64,000 bases of DNA, taken from assembly GCA_936432065.2 (NCBI GenBank), contig OW386290.2, positions 128,944,677 through 129,008,676 of the forward strand, written 5' to 3'. The translations under genes and the position numbers were made by a program. Origin of the DNA: Rutpela maculata (lineage: Eukaryota; Arthropoda; Insecta; Coleoptera; Cerambycidae). Shown one piece after another: positions 46,671 through 58,580 of this stretch. The first letter of the stretch is position 1. Every line of letters starts with the position of its first letter. Below the pieces are notes generated by a model. It did no database searches. It was given only the letters and a program-made list of their open reading frames with translations, and was not told the DNA's origin.

Positions 46671-49600
46671 GACTAGTTCACAAGTTCAAAGCCGTTTAAT
46701 TCTTGATAAAGCTCGTAAAAATATTGGATTGGATTCGGAATGACGTCTAGAAAAATGTGCAAAAGTTTCAAACCCGCACATAAACAATTGCAAAAGTTAT
46801 AAACAAATAGAGATTGAAAAAATAACGAGTTTCGTTTTTTGCAAATAACTTGAAAACTATTAATATTTAAGAAATTTTAAAGATTCTTAAAGAAGAAGAA
46901 ATTTCCAATAAAAAGTCCCGACTCCCGAAACTCTATCTCTATTATTAAAAATTTTAATTTAATGTTGAAAATAGAGCTCCACGCGGCGAACACTAAGCCG
47001 TTACGATGCTTTGTATCGGCCGTAACAAGTAAAAACATTTTTTTATGTTATTAAATATTAATTTAAAAATTTTTAAAAATCATAGTATTATTTAGACACC
47101 GATTTTTCATAAAATGAGCCTATTGTTAGTTAACAAATTTTTTTAGAGTTTGCGTTTATATTTCAAGTCGAATAATTGTTAAACAAGCCACTAAAATTAT
47201 TTCGCTTTGTGGAGACCTTATATCAACTATACTTTATGGGATTATGACATTGCGTTGTTTTTAATTGTTATAGTCTATTTAGTCTGTCAGAATTATACAA
47301 AAAAAAGGGTAGTTCTCGATATTCTTAGTGCAGCAATGTGACCTATACCAAATTGAAGGTTTTTACATTAGAAAAAAAACTGTCGCAACCCGCAGTCATA
47401 AAAATGGTGATTTGTTTTTTAAGAAAAATTTTTTTTAATCATATTATATAACAAATAAAATAGAAAAAACATTTTTTTTCAACCATATGTAATTTATCTG
47501 TTTGTTTATAAAATTTGTTTAAACAAATAGCGTTGAGTGAAAAGTTATACTTTTCAATCAACGGGTTAGTTTATTTTAACACTTATTACTTTTGTCTAAT
47601 TAAATATATATCTTATCAATCTTGGCAAGTTAAATCCTATCAAGTACCTATCTAAATATATTTAATTAATATATTATGTGTTTGATATTTTTATCTTATT
47701 TACAATGAATATTAAAGTAGCTTAAGATTATAGGTAGGTGTATAAATCTTGTCTGTAGAAGTTTTGTGTTTGCTTTGAGTAGCTATACTGAACTAAGGAA
47801 GCAAATCTTTAAATTGTGATGGTTTTATACAGTTTTTATACACATTATGCACTTTTTATCAATTGTGCAGAGTTTATTTTGAGACATTTAAATGTTCAAA
47901 GTGGATCATCATAAAGCGTGCCTTCAGGCGCTATTCATTATTTCAATTTAAACATACTTATTTCATAAATTGTGCCAACATTAGATATAGACGGGGATCC
48001 ATTTACTTTCAGTCCTATGCATCTGTTGGACATACTTTTAAAATTAAGTCTATGTTATGTAAAATTTTCTGCCGAATCCATTTCCGGAGGGCGCTTTGCG
48101 ATACAAGCTGGCGTTCATCCCCTATATTAATTTTTCACCCCTTTTCGGCGATACACGATATTTAACATTTTTCAGATATATCTCGTGTTATCTCGGAAAC
48201 TATAAAATCTACAAGGATCAAATTTTAGACGGAGGTTAAATAATGTATGGCGATTACGATAGCTGTACTAAAATGATATTTTGATTATTGATCTTCTAAG
48301 AAAAAAATAAAAACTGCGGAGATGCTGAAATATTGTAGGGAAAATTGTAGCATAGAGGTACTTTTTCTATTGTACTTCGCTACAATATTTCCTATTGAAT
48401 TATGGTTATTCCGATCAGATAGCTATATGTTATCTAATAAAATCATTGAAGAATTATCAATACATGCTGCAAAGTCATTGTCGTATGTTACAAGTCAGCT
48501 TTTAGTAGCTTATGTACTCAGCGGTTGTGTTAGTACAAGTTATCCGTTCAAGAAGAGCAAAAAAACAGTATTTAAGACTCTCTTACGAAACATTAACGCC
48601 AATGAAATGGTTCCGTTAGCGCAATACCCTCAAAAAGCGGATGTTTTTCAATTTACGGCAGCAGCTACTTACTTTTTCAAATGCTTGTAAGATCGTCCCA
48701 ATTTTGAAGATAGTTTAGATCATTTACGAGCACATTTATTTAAAAACTGCAAATTGAATTTGAGGACGTTGCCACCTACTGAGGATGCCTTTATTCAGCA
48801 TGCAAAACGAAGTACCTATACAATATTTTTATGGAAAAATGCTAGTAATCCGTCCCCTGAATTACTGAATATTCATGAATATGGTTGGAAAAAAGAGCAC
48901 AACATTTTCATTCCCATGATCACAAACACCCGAAACCGGAACAAATGGATGTGACAACCAGCAAGTGTAAAAATAATAGCTGCAGTGTTAGGTGTTGTTG
49001 TAAAAAACTAGGAGTTGATTGCATAATAAGCTGCATATGCATGGGAAATTGTAAATCTGACTAGAGTATTTATTGAATAAAATATTTTTAATCTATTTAC
49101 ATAGATAGCTTCTTTCTGTACGACATTAAATAATGAGTTGAATTAAATTTTAACTGTTTGGTATATACGCAAATAAATATATTCCCCATACAGAATAAGT
49201 ATTTGTATTTAAAATTAATGATTAATTTACTTTACATTTTTGTTAATCATCAAAAAAATATTGTTTAGGTATTCAGCAAATCAAATTTTTTACAATTCTT
49301 TATTCATTATTCATTATGAAATTGTATATCGTTTCTTTTTCAATAATTTTATCAAGAAAGTAATGGGTTTTAATAAATCATTTTATTTATAACAAATTTT
49401 TAGAACTTGCCACTAAAATATATGTTTATATGAAGAGTTTGTTAATTGCCGCTTATATATGAGACGAAATATTCTTGATTCAAAATTAATTTTATCTTTG
49501 TACATAGACAGACTTATCCTGTTGAGTGAAACAAATAGCAATAAAAATTTAAAGCTTATGTAATCTCATAGTATTTTTGATTATAAAAACAGTAGTAACA

Positions 49601-50320
49601 ATTAAAATTAATAAAAAAAAAATTTCACCATTTTTTAGTTTTTTGTTAGCATAAATAATTAATAACTAATAGACTATAACAATTAAAAACATTGCAATGT
49701 CATTCCATAAAGTATAGTTGACATAAGGTTTCCAGAAGCGATATATTTTTAGTGGCTTTTGTTTAACAATTATCTGACTTGAAATATAAACGCACTCTAA
49801 AAAAAATTGTTAATTAACAATAGGCTCATTTTATGAAAAATCGGTGAAAACATTTTTTTTCCAACAGGATATTGTTCCTTTGTGTCTAAATAATACCAAA
49901 ATTCTTAAAAAATTTTAAATTAATATTAATAACATAAGAAAATGTTTTTACTTGTTACGGCCAGTTTCAGAGCATCGTAACGGCTTAGTGTTCACTGCGC
50001 GGAGCTCTATTTTCAACATTAAATTAAAATTATTAATAATAGAAATAGAGTTTCGGGAGGACTTTTTTATTGGAAATTTCTTCCGTTTTAAAGAATCTTT
50101 CTTTAAAATTTCTTAAATATTAAGTTTTCGAGTTATTGACAAAAAACGAAACTCATTACTTTTTCAATCTTAATTTGTTTATAACTTTTGTAATTGTTTA
50201 TGTGTGGGTTTGAAACTTTTGCACGTTTTTATAGACGCCATTTCGAATGCAATGATCCTCCTCATATTTTTAAGAGCTTTATCAAGAATTAACAGGGCTT
50301 TGAACTTGTGAACTAGTCTA
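46671..50320. mobile_element. FB-1 foldback element, copy 3, with coding cargo
   Basis: The ends are GACTAGTTCACAAGTTC (46671) and GAACTTGTGAACTAGTC (to about 50319), with TA directly outside both. The arms are about 46671-47285 and 49500-50320. Instead of meeting, they flank a 2.2-kb interior unlike the other copies. That interior contains a Cys-rich protein fragment (48322-49064) with its own AATAAA just downstream. The whole element lies in intron 2, ending about 135 bp before exon 3. Confidence 0.8.
48322..49064 (+). pseudogene. C-terminal half of the Cys-rich transposon-borne protein family
   Basis: The first frame includes IIEELSIHAAKSLSYVTS, VAYVLSGCVSTSYPFKKSKK and ADVFQFTAAATYFF, and breaks near 48690. 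The next frame reads LRTLPPTEDAFIQHAKRSTY and EYGWKKEHNIFIPM. After a shift near 48930 a Cys-rich tail follows: CKNNSCSVRCCCKKLGVDC then SCICMGNC, to TAG 49062, with AATAAA about 15 bp further. The GC-x-x-TS...KSKK block is weakly reminiscent of the GCDY...GIGPK turn of FEN1/PIN-type nucleases, but here the Asp is Val; that comparison is speculative. It belongs with 27431-27740 and 37840-39890. Confidence 0.65.
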
Positions 50321-50455
50321 TTTACTGCTAATTTCATAATGACTATACTATGTTGAACTTTCAACTTCAGCTACCGTAACTTTGATGCTTTGATGCCCTG
50401 TATGTACATACGTAGAATGAATAATATTAATAGTAATTTCTCTCGTCGTTTTCAG

Positions 50456-50787
50456 AGCACACATGCGGGAAGTCTCACCCTCTGAAGCTAAATGGAAAAG
50501 ACATGACGAAATTAAATCAAAAAGTGCTAAGTGCTATAGGGCTATTCACGGACAGGGGCGATATTCGCCCAGAAATCATTGACATTTTGGAAAAAGAGAA
50601 AAGGACAAAGACGAAAGACTCTAGGAATAAGCAATTTAGAGGTAGACGTCAATGGGACCTACAGGTTCATTTGCAACCGAAAAATGACTTGAATAGCTGG
50701 ACCTCGATATCTACTGAAAAATCTTTCGTTACCTTATCTTCTGACATAAGATCGGATTTCGATACTGTAAAAAGTATTTCTTATTAA
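50456..50787 (+). CDS. Unrecognised ~600-residue protein, coding exon 3 (about residues 491-600)
   Basis: The acceptor CGTCGTTTTCAG ends at 50455. AG then completes the split codon left by exon 2 (G|AG), and the frame runs to TAA 50785. The segment starts HTCGKSHPLKLNGKD, has a helical stretch KLNQKVLSAIGLF, an acidic/basic DILEKEKRTKTKDSRNK, and a Ser/Asp-rich end. Matching phase 1 at both junctions supports one spliced gene, and the three exons sum to a multiple of three. Alternative donors 9 nt apart in exon 2 would add or remove three residues just before this exon. Confidence 0.75.
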
Positions 50788-50803
50788 ATGGAAAATTAAA
50801 AAA

Positions 50804-50809
50804 AATAAA
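50804..50809 (+). terminator. Poly(A) signal of the three-exon gene
   Basis: AATAAA lies 17 bp after the stop codon and is followed by a GT-rich stretch (TGTGCTTTGTG). It is the only canonical signal immediately after the frame; another AATAAA lies near 50850. Confidence 0.6.
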
Positions 50810-51127
50810 TGTGCTTTGTGCGTAATTGGAGGTTTCTTTTCAAGCTCTATAATAAACAATAGAGTTAAATAACCCCGCACTAATCTTATGGAAATTGCGT
50901 CCTGGTCAAATCAGCTGAAAATGTAGTATGTTATGCTTCAAGTCATTTTGATCAAGTCTCCATGGACACAAAGTCCAAAAATGGATAGATTAGAAGTTAC
51001 TACATAACAATAATAATAATATTTATTCAAGTAAATGAACGTTACAATGAATAAATATAACAATTATAGTGGAGTCAAAATAAAAGGTCATAAGGCCTTT
51101 TCCGGCCCCAGAAAATACATTTTTGTC

Positions 51128-52640
51128 AAATGTGCTGCTTAAAGACACTTTATTTATTTTTACTATCTACTCAATATGGGGGCCTTACAAATAATAAGCA
51201 TTTTTGTATAATTCGATCTGGTCTATTAAAAAACATGAGTGAAAATTAGTTTGTTTTAAGAAAACCTTTAATTTTTGATGTTTTTACGACAATCATACAT
51301 ATATTTTCCTTACAGCGCAGTCGAGTACCAAAAAGATATTGATATATGTGATGTGTCAGTCTGTAACAAATATAAAACTTGTCGTGGTACTCCCTTGTGC
51401 CCATACCGGTTAACACGTCGAAATATCGAGGTGAACGGCTAAACATATAGTCTATGTAATGAATGAAACATTATTTGACGAATTTTTTGTAAATATTTCG
51501 TGCAAAGACGAGATTACCTTCTCCCCCCCATTTTCGAGGGTGCTGAACACGATGGAAGTGGTGGGAGAAGTTTTTGACCGCCGCAACCCCCTGAAACGGC
51601 CAAAACCACCCCTTTTCTGGGGATCCCTTTATGTTTTCATATATAAACAGGTCTGGAGAGTGATTTATCGACGGGTTTTATATATATTTGAAATAACATA
51701 GGTTATAGAGTAAGTGGAATCCAGACAGCAGGCCTAGGGGGTTGATTAAACCCTCCTTTCTTTTTTTTCAAATGATTCGGTTCAAATGCGTATCCCCCGT
51801 TTTCTGGGTCGCTGATCATGGGAAAAATATTCATTTTTAGCTCCAACCCCTCCTCATTCCTCAAACGGGCAGAAATCACCCCTCACTCACCAGCTATTCA
51901 GGATTTACAGGTTTTTCGGAACACGATCGTTACTCCTGTGCATATTCCTTCATTTTTCATGGAAGAGAATGTGGTAGCGACCTCGGGGGTTGCTTCAACC
52001 CTTCCAAGTGGTGTAAAATTCATTAATTACACTTTGGATCGTCAATACGTCCTTCCCCGTTTTCGCAGGCGCTGATCACGATAAAAATATAATCTCGATA
52101 AATCACTCCCCAGACACGTTTATATATGAAAACCCATAAAAGGGTTTTCATATATAAACGTAAAAGGGGTGGTTTTTGGCCGTTTCAGGGTGTTGCGGGG
52201 GTCAAAAACTTCTCCCACCACTTCCATCATGTTCAGCACCCTCGAAAATGGGGGAGAAGGTAATCTCGTCTTTGCACGAAATATTTACAAAAAATTCGTC
52301 AAATAATGCTTCATTACATAGACTATACATTTAACCGTTCACCTCGACATTTCGACGTGTTAGCCGGTATGAGCACAAGGGAGTACCACGACAATTTTTA
52401 TATATGTTACAGATTAGACTCTAACACATCACATATATCAATATCATTTTTACTCGACTGCGCTGTAAGGAAAATATATGTATGATTGTCGTAAAAACAT
52501 CAAAAATTAAAGGTTTTCTTAAAACAAACTAATTTTGACGGACGTTTTTTAATAGATCAGATTGAATTATACAAAAATACTTATTAAGGCCCTCATATCG
52601 AGTAGATAGTAAAAATAAATAAAGTGACTCTAAGCAGCAA
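51128..52640. mobile_element. 1.5-kb foldback element
   Basis: Arms 51128-51670 and 52096-52640 are inverted copies (GACGAGATTACCTTCTCCCC, GGGAGTACCACGACAA and CAATCATACATATATTTTCC occur in both orientations). The loop, 51671-52095, contains GCTGATCA-type words like the 41490 tandem repeat. The right arm has an extra perfect hairpin at 52118-52159. Apparent ORFs here are mirror pairs. Confidence 0.8.
52118..52159. repeat. 18-bp perfect stem hairpin
   Basis: GTTTATATATGAAAACCC and its exact complement are separated by ATAAAA. The left arm of the foldback has only one half, so this is a local inverted duplication. Confidence 0.85.
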
Positions 52641-53764
52641 TGCATTTTAATTAAATAACGTCTAAACAAAGTATTTTACGTTACAATACATTAAAAATTG
52701 AAAATGAACACAAAACACAAACATTTTAAAAAGAAACAGAAAATCAGATATGACAAGCTGAAAACAAAAAAAAAAAGATTGTTGAATTTTTGATGAATAA
52801 AAACAAATTATATTTTGTTAAATAAAAGAATCAGAATATACGAAAAAAAGACTAAAAATGTTAAAAAAAAACTCGATACGATGACAAGGAGTGATGTATA
52901 CCATTAATTAAGTTAGTTGTTTAGTTACAATATTCAAGGAGTGGGGAGATAATTTTTTTTTCAAATGTGCGTTACATCCTCAATGGTGTTTTATGCGATG
53001 TAATTTAAAAAATTTTAGTTGTGGATAATTTTCAACTAGCAGAGAGAGAAATATAATCATTTTGGAACAATATGTGCAAATTTCAAGAAAAAATATCAAT
53101 ATGTTTACTTATAATCGACTAAAACGGAAAAACTAATGTATCACGGATTCAAATGCAAGTAGAGCATCATTCTTTTTTTTTAAACGTTGGTTATTTCATA
53201 TACTTTCATAATTCGCTTATCGTTTTTGATTTCTCAAAAAAATCACGTAGTTATTTGTTTATACATGCGATATCCATAATTACAATTAAATTCCAAAAAA
53301 TTGGTTTAGATTAAAATTTTTTTTTTCTTTCTAAACACCACCGTAAAGTACATGTAAAAACCTTCATTTAAAAGAAAAATTGTCCTACTACGAGTCGATG
53401 TACTTAAACAAAATGCGATGGAAATTTCGAAATTATTGTTTATTTTTAGCCGTTTGAATAAATATTTTGCTCTAAAATTTGGCATGGAGGTTTAGTTCAA
53501 TAAAGGGCATGGTTCCAGCAACTTTCGTTAAAATTGATGGATTATTACATCATATTTCTTAAACTGTTAAAAAAGGCAATTTTTGGTGGTTTTTATTTTT
53601 TTACAAAACAAATTATCAAGAAGTTTATTCATATGCCTAGCCTTATTCATAATTTTATAGCGAATTTTTATTATTGCGATACGATTACTATGACAATAGA
53701 TAATAGGAAAAATAGAAAGAAAGAACAGATCTGTCGAGTCAGCTACTTGTGAATTACTGAATTT
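52641..53764. other. Unclassified AT-rich intergenic stretch
   Basis: No gene, inverted ends or tandem array recognised. Short frames (for example 53534-53752) look random. Confidence 0.5.
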
Positions 53765-55080
53765 CGTTTACATAGAACTAGTTAGGGGCAGATATGTTGC
53801 CTCATTACTTTTCAATCTCTCTAAGGCGTTTGATTCTGTGTGCCCAAATTTTTTAATAACAAAATTTAGTAGTTACAACTTACCAGGCAATATAATTAGT
53901 TGGATCCAATCGTATCTTGAGGGACGAAACATGGTTATTAATATTAATGGTATCAAGTCAGCTGCGCACGATGTCAAACTTGGTGTTCCACAAGGATCTG
54001 TACTAGGCCCATTATAGTTTTTGTTATTTATCAATGACCTTCCGAACCATATCTCTGGGGGCATTACAATGTTCGTTGATGATACGACTAAAATCTGATT
54101 CAAAATGGTATATGTGATTTAACCATTTGGTGCGAAAGTAACAGACTTGTTTTGAATAAAACCAAAATCAAGTGCATAAATTTTTTTATAAGAAGGGGCA
54201 TTCCTACTAGCAAAATACAGACCGGTGATATGCAATTTTCAGATACAGTAATGTTCCTAGATACTTGCATTTAAAATTTTATTATTAAATTCGCCCATTT
54301 CTAATCACGTGTGGTGAAACAACCAATCGGAACAAAATTACACTGATAAGATCCCTTAGGGATCTATTCACTTGTCATCCAGTTTGACAGTTCAATAATT
54401 TAAAATTTATTTTTTGACAACTGCAAATAATGATTTAATGAATAATAATAATAGAGGAAAATACACCAAATAATACGTAATACATAATCTACATTTAATT
54501 TTACAAATTGCTCTTTTAATAATTGTTTTTAATAAAGAGTTTCGAACAAATAAATTGCAAAAAATTTTCTATGTGAATATCTAACGTTGTTAAATAGCTC
54601 ATAATATTATCACAACTTAATCAAGCACGTTGCTTTTACCAAGCAAGTGCTTTCGGAAACTGATAAAATTATTTCATATTATCAACGTCCTTGGGATATT
54701 ATAGCTGATAATAGTCTTACCGGGATGCTCACGTGGACGGTGTTTGTAAAAAACTAAACAAGTTGTATTATGCCATTTTACAAATGAAAGATACCTAAAC
54801 TGTTCCAGGACTTATTATGCCATGACATACTCACATATTTCTCTGAATATAATAAACTGGGGATGTGCTAGAGATTTTAATAGAATTTATGTAGCCCAGA
54901 AGAAACTTTTAAGGCTGATTTTTAATATGAGGTCTAATGAAAGTTGTAGGCAGGTTTTTATAAATAATAAAATTCTTACTGCCCCTTCAATCTATATATA
55001 CAAATGCGTAACATTTGTTAAAAGGCAGTATCTCCAATAATTCCTGTTTTCATGAACACAACACGAGGCACGGTGAATTA
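53765..55080 (+). pseudogene. Decayed LINE with reverse transcriptase and C-terminal parts
   Basis: NLSKAFDSVCPNF, LGVPQGSVLGPL then an in-frame TAG, FLLFINDLP and MFVDDTTKI mark the polymerase core (53795-54095). IWCESNRLVLNKTKIK follows to about 54268. An unrelated AT-rich stretch (54270-54690) intervenes. WGCARDFNRIYVAQKKLLR and NESCRQVF at 54850-54960 are the usual C-terminal segment, ending HEHNTRH near 55063. Multiple stops and frameshifts. Confidence 0.7.
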
Positions 55081-55199
55081 TTCCTCGCCATAATACAACA
55101 ACATACAAACATTCAGCAAATTATAACTGCATCAAATTATACAATAAATTGCCTACTAATTTATATCAATTTTAACATTAACAAAGAACTTCAAGTGGA

Positions 55200-55310
55200 C
55201 CTCCGAACATTAAATATTCTACAATTTTCGAACACGATTAAACTTCTGGGTACCTGGCTAGACTCGAATCTTTCATTTAAATCACATATTGGTAACCATA
55301 CCCCCGATAT
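55200..55310 (+). pseudogene. Short LINE fragment
   Basis: TIKLLGTWLDSNLSFKSHIGN is the LG-x-x-LD...H segment downstream of the polymerase box. It is out of order relative to the preceding LINE, so it is a separate insertion piece. Confidence 0.55.
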
Positions 55311-55559
55311 CACGACCGACATATCTGAAACAGACTCTGTTGAAATACGGAATTATATAAATATAATTTAATCACTTCAGTTCTAGGTAAATATCAGACA
55401 GGTAACATGTCCTAATCAACCATCACTTACGACAGTACTAACTTGACTTCCGGAATTTTTGGGGTTGCGATTAGATGGCACTGTGTTACGTTGTTTATTT
55501 TATAATACAACAATAACGTACATCTGCAATTGGACGTTGTAAAACATTGTTTTCGCGAA

Positions 55560-56045
55560 AAACATAACAGTACTGGTGAGTTTAGTGCTTCTAAAAGAGA
55601 AAATAAATTTAATAGTTAATCACGACATCCTGGGAATGTTTTCAGATGTGATGCCTACCGTGACCAACTATGAACTGTCTTTTAACGTCCTGTTTTCTGG
55701 AAGAGACGAATGGGATCGGAATAAGACTGACCTGCAAAGAGCGGACATTTGTTGGTTTACAGACGAAACACGTCTGCCACTGTTGAGAAGTGAGTGGGTA
55801 TACGATGGGCTTCAACAAGCTTTTAACGCTTTAAATTCTATGGTTTGCACTGAAAAGTGTAGATGTATAACCAGACTGAAAAGTCAGCAGTCTAGTGCGC
55901 CATCTACGGTATACTAGATTTACTATATTTAATTATTTATGTATACACCCATTTGTGTATTTATTTTATATTGATTCGGTCTAATTGCAATTTCACTGAC
56001 TTACCTCTTGTACTTTGTGTTATCCTTGGCCAATAAAGTCATTAT
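55560..56045 (+). pseudogene. Possible LINE RNase H fragment with 3' end
   Basis: A 113-codon frame contains ADICWFTDETRL, similar to the first acidic motif of LINE/LTR RNase H domains (normally TDGS). It ends at TAG 55915. AATAAA at 56032-56037 and a TCATTATCATTA tail suggest a retroelement 3' end. No second RNase H motif is visible, so the call is tentative. Confidence 0.4.
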
Positions 56046-56482
56046 CATTAACATGATTATGGTGAAATGATAACCATGTTAGTGTTTCTAAGACTTTTAA
56101 ACGAAGATCGAGTGTAGAGAAATCCAAATAAGAAGTATAAATAAATGTTACGAAAAATATTTATTTTCAGAAGAAAAGGTCTAAAATAATAATATTGGTG
56201 TAGTAAAAAACAGTCTATTTATACATATTCCTTCATACACAGCTACAAAAAAATACCATAAAAAAAGGTATGATCTTACGAACAAAAATTGCAATTATTA
56301 TTATACCATGTACATACAAAAAAAATATATATCTATTATAGTTTTAAATTATCGATTATTTATATATATGTACATAAAAACTATAACGCCGGATTTCGGA
56401 TCCATGATAAAAAAAATTAATAACATAATATGAAAATTTTCTAATTCTATAATTCCCCCATTCATTTTCAAATTACTAAACA

Positions 56483-56529
56483 TTAATGATGATAAGGTGG
56501 CGGAGGCCCATGATGGTGGTGGTGGTGTC
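56483..56529 (-). CDS. Possible terminal exon of a minus-strand gene (His/Pro-rich end)
   Basis: On the minus strand an acceptor TTTTATTTTAG is followed by two bases and then a frame reading HHHHHHGPPPPYHH to TAA. Gly/His/Pro-rich tails of this kind end some secreted or cuticle-type insect proteins. AATAAA on this strand lies at about 56158-56163 in + coordinates, giving a 0.3-kb 3' untranslated region. The upstream exon was not found at higher coordinates, and the other two frames also lack early stops, so this rests on the splice site, low-complexity His run and correctly placed stop. Confidence 0.35.
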
Positions 56530-56759
56530 CTAAAATAAAAATAATAATTTTAAAATACTACCTCAATAGAATCGAGTTTGTTGTTAATACCAGATTTAGA
56601 TTTTATGTATATATTGTTAAAAAAAAAAAAAATTAATCTAGGAAAGGATGGCATTAGAATTAAATGTAAAGTAATTTAATAGGTCAATCAACTCAAGATG
56701 GTTATTTGATCATAAAGAAAATTTTCACAAGTTGAAATCTTGACAACTTTAAAATCTAT

Positions 56760-57140
56760 GTGACGGGGCGAGCCTAGATGCGTCTTCACTGTGTATGTAT
56801 CTCGATACTCCAGTGAAGCAACGTGCAGTGCAGTTAGTACTTGGATGGATGAAATCCATCTTGGGAAACACAGCGATCTCTTCCCACCTTCTAGCAGCTT
56901 GTATATCAGTGTATACGTGGAAGCTATGTAATTTCAAGACGAGGATTACGTAGTGGATATACCATCCTTCGGAGAGGATGTAAAGCAGGTGGTCCCTTGT
57001 CTATTAAATGTTAGGCAAGTAAAAGTTCCCTACTCTTCTAACGAGAAGAGGTTCGGCAAAATTTCCAGGTTGGGGGTAGCTGGTCTCCTGGCATGATATA
57101 CCCTGTTAGCGGAAAGAGGCCGACATTAAATAGATAGATA
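56760..57140 (+). repeat. GC-richer interspersed repeat candidate
   Basis: The stretch from GACGGGGCGAGCC to GGCCGACATTAAATAGATAGATAAA is much less AT-rich than its surroundings and ends in a short (TAGA)n/A tail, as retroposed elements do. No tRNA A/B boxes or coding frame were recognised. Possibly the 3' end of a LINE or a SINE. Confidence 0.4.
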
Positions 57141-58580
57141 AAAAAAAATCTATGGGATGCAAATATTTTTGTAATACAGGAGCAGGGAGCACTTTTTCAT
57201 CAAGTCATCGTCCTATGCTTTATGAGTCATTTTAATGGGCACCTTGCGTCAGATATATCACAATGATTATCTAAAAATCATACCTAAGATAATTAAAATA
57301 AAATCGCCAAAAAGTGTATGATGTTAGGAAAGGCAGCTGGGAAGCTCAAAGTTGTAAAAAATTAAGTTATAGCACATCATAGTTACAAACTTTTTTCAGC
57401 TTGAAAATATTTATTCAAACTTTTGAACACAGAAAACTATTTCCAGAATGAAAATTCTGTCAGTTTAAATTGCCAGAAAGAAAAACGTTTCAAAATTGTG
57501 AGGAAATTTAGGTTTTTATCATTTGTATTATCTCAGAACTAAAATCATCATCATAAGTTCGTTCTCTTTTTTAAAATGTCAATATAAACCCCCTTAAAAA
57601 TGAAGTAACCTTCCAAAACTGCAAGACTTTGTACTAAGGAAAGTGTGGCTAAATAGCTTCTAAATGATGTATTCTATCAGCTCCTAAAAGGATTGTATCG
57701 CTCTGTATAATGCCCTGTATATACACAGAGTGGGGCAAATAGTGCGCCAGACTTCGATAGCATGAGTAACTCTATGATATAGTCGAGTAAATTTTAACTT
57801 CATCATATAAACTAAGAGGATCGGACATACGCAACTAGTTTTTCACTGCGTAATTGCAATGGCTTTGTGCTCATTGCTAATCATATGTTGTGTTACCAAC
57901 TCATACACAAGCCAAGTTAAAGTTTACTCAACTATAGCTAGAAATTAAAAAAAAATATAAATAAACTGAATACAGAAGTCAAAAACTAGAAATTATTTTT
58001 GAATATACAGGGCGAGCCAAGACGATTCTATAAGAATCAAGTGCCTTTTTTTTTTTAATGAAATGCTACCGAGAGATCGAGAAAGACCGAACGTTACGTC
58101 ACACGGAAAAGTCACTAAAATTATCAAAATTGATTTCTATTCTACATACATTATTAAAACTAATTTCCTATGCTGCTAGGAGTAACGACTGATTCTCTAG
58201 TAACTGTTACCAATCTGATGTCTGTCATTTTCGTGAATGTTATTATTATTGGCTTGTGTTTGATTTATCATTTATCTCCCTTTCTGACTAAGTTTTTTTC
58301 AACGCAATGAGTTCACTGTCACTTGTGTGGCAAGTTAATAAAGAAACTCGCATTTTGTGTAAATACTGCAATTGACTATATTTAAGGTGACTGTCGCCAA
58401 CGTGAAAATGTTGAAAGTACCAGAAAATAGTACATATGTACGCAGTATGTAGGCGGCACAAAAACAATCTTTAGGGAGCGGCACGTTCAGTCTTTCTTGA
58501 TCTCCCTGTATGTATACCAATACATTTCTAGACTTCTTTCACTCCTTCCCTTGGAAATAAAACTATCTATCTATCTATCC
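57141..58580. other. Unclassified stretch with a small inverted repeat and a (CTAT)n tail
   Basis: An inverted pair, TAGTCGAGTAAATTTTAACTT (near 57780; complement near 57915), hints at a MITE of about 150-200 bp. A LINE-like tail, CTTGGAAATAAAACTATCTA, ends in (CTAT)n at 58564-58579 without a recognisable coding part. Confidence 0.45.

Noticed and set aside
51246..51701. Paired ORFs in 51246-51701
   Set aside because: They lie in arms of a palindrome, with mirrored, degraded counterparts at 52100-52500; no domain recognised.
53873..54103. 76-residue minus-strand ORF
   Set aside because: Antisense of the LINE polymerase core, where GVPQGSVLGPL reads on the + strand.
56760..57140. tRNA-derived SINE
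   Set aside because: The tail and composition fit, but no convincing A and B boxes were found, so it is left as an unclassified repeat.
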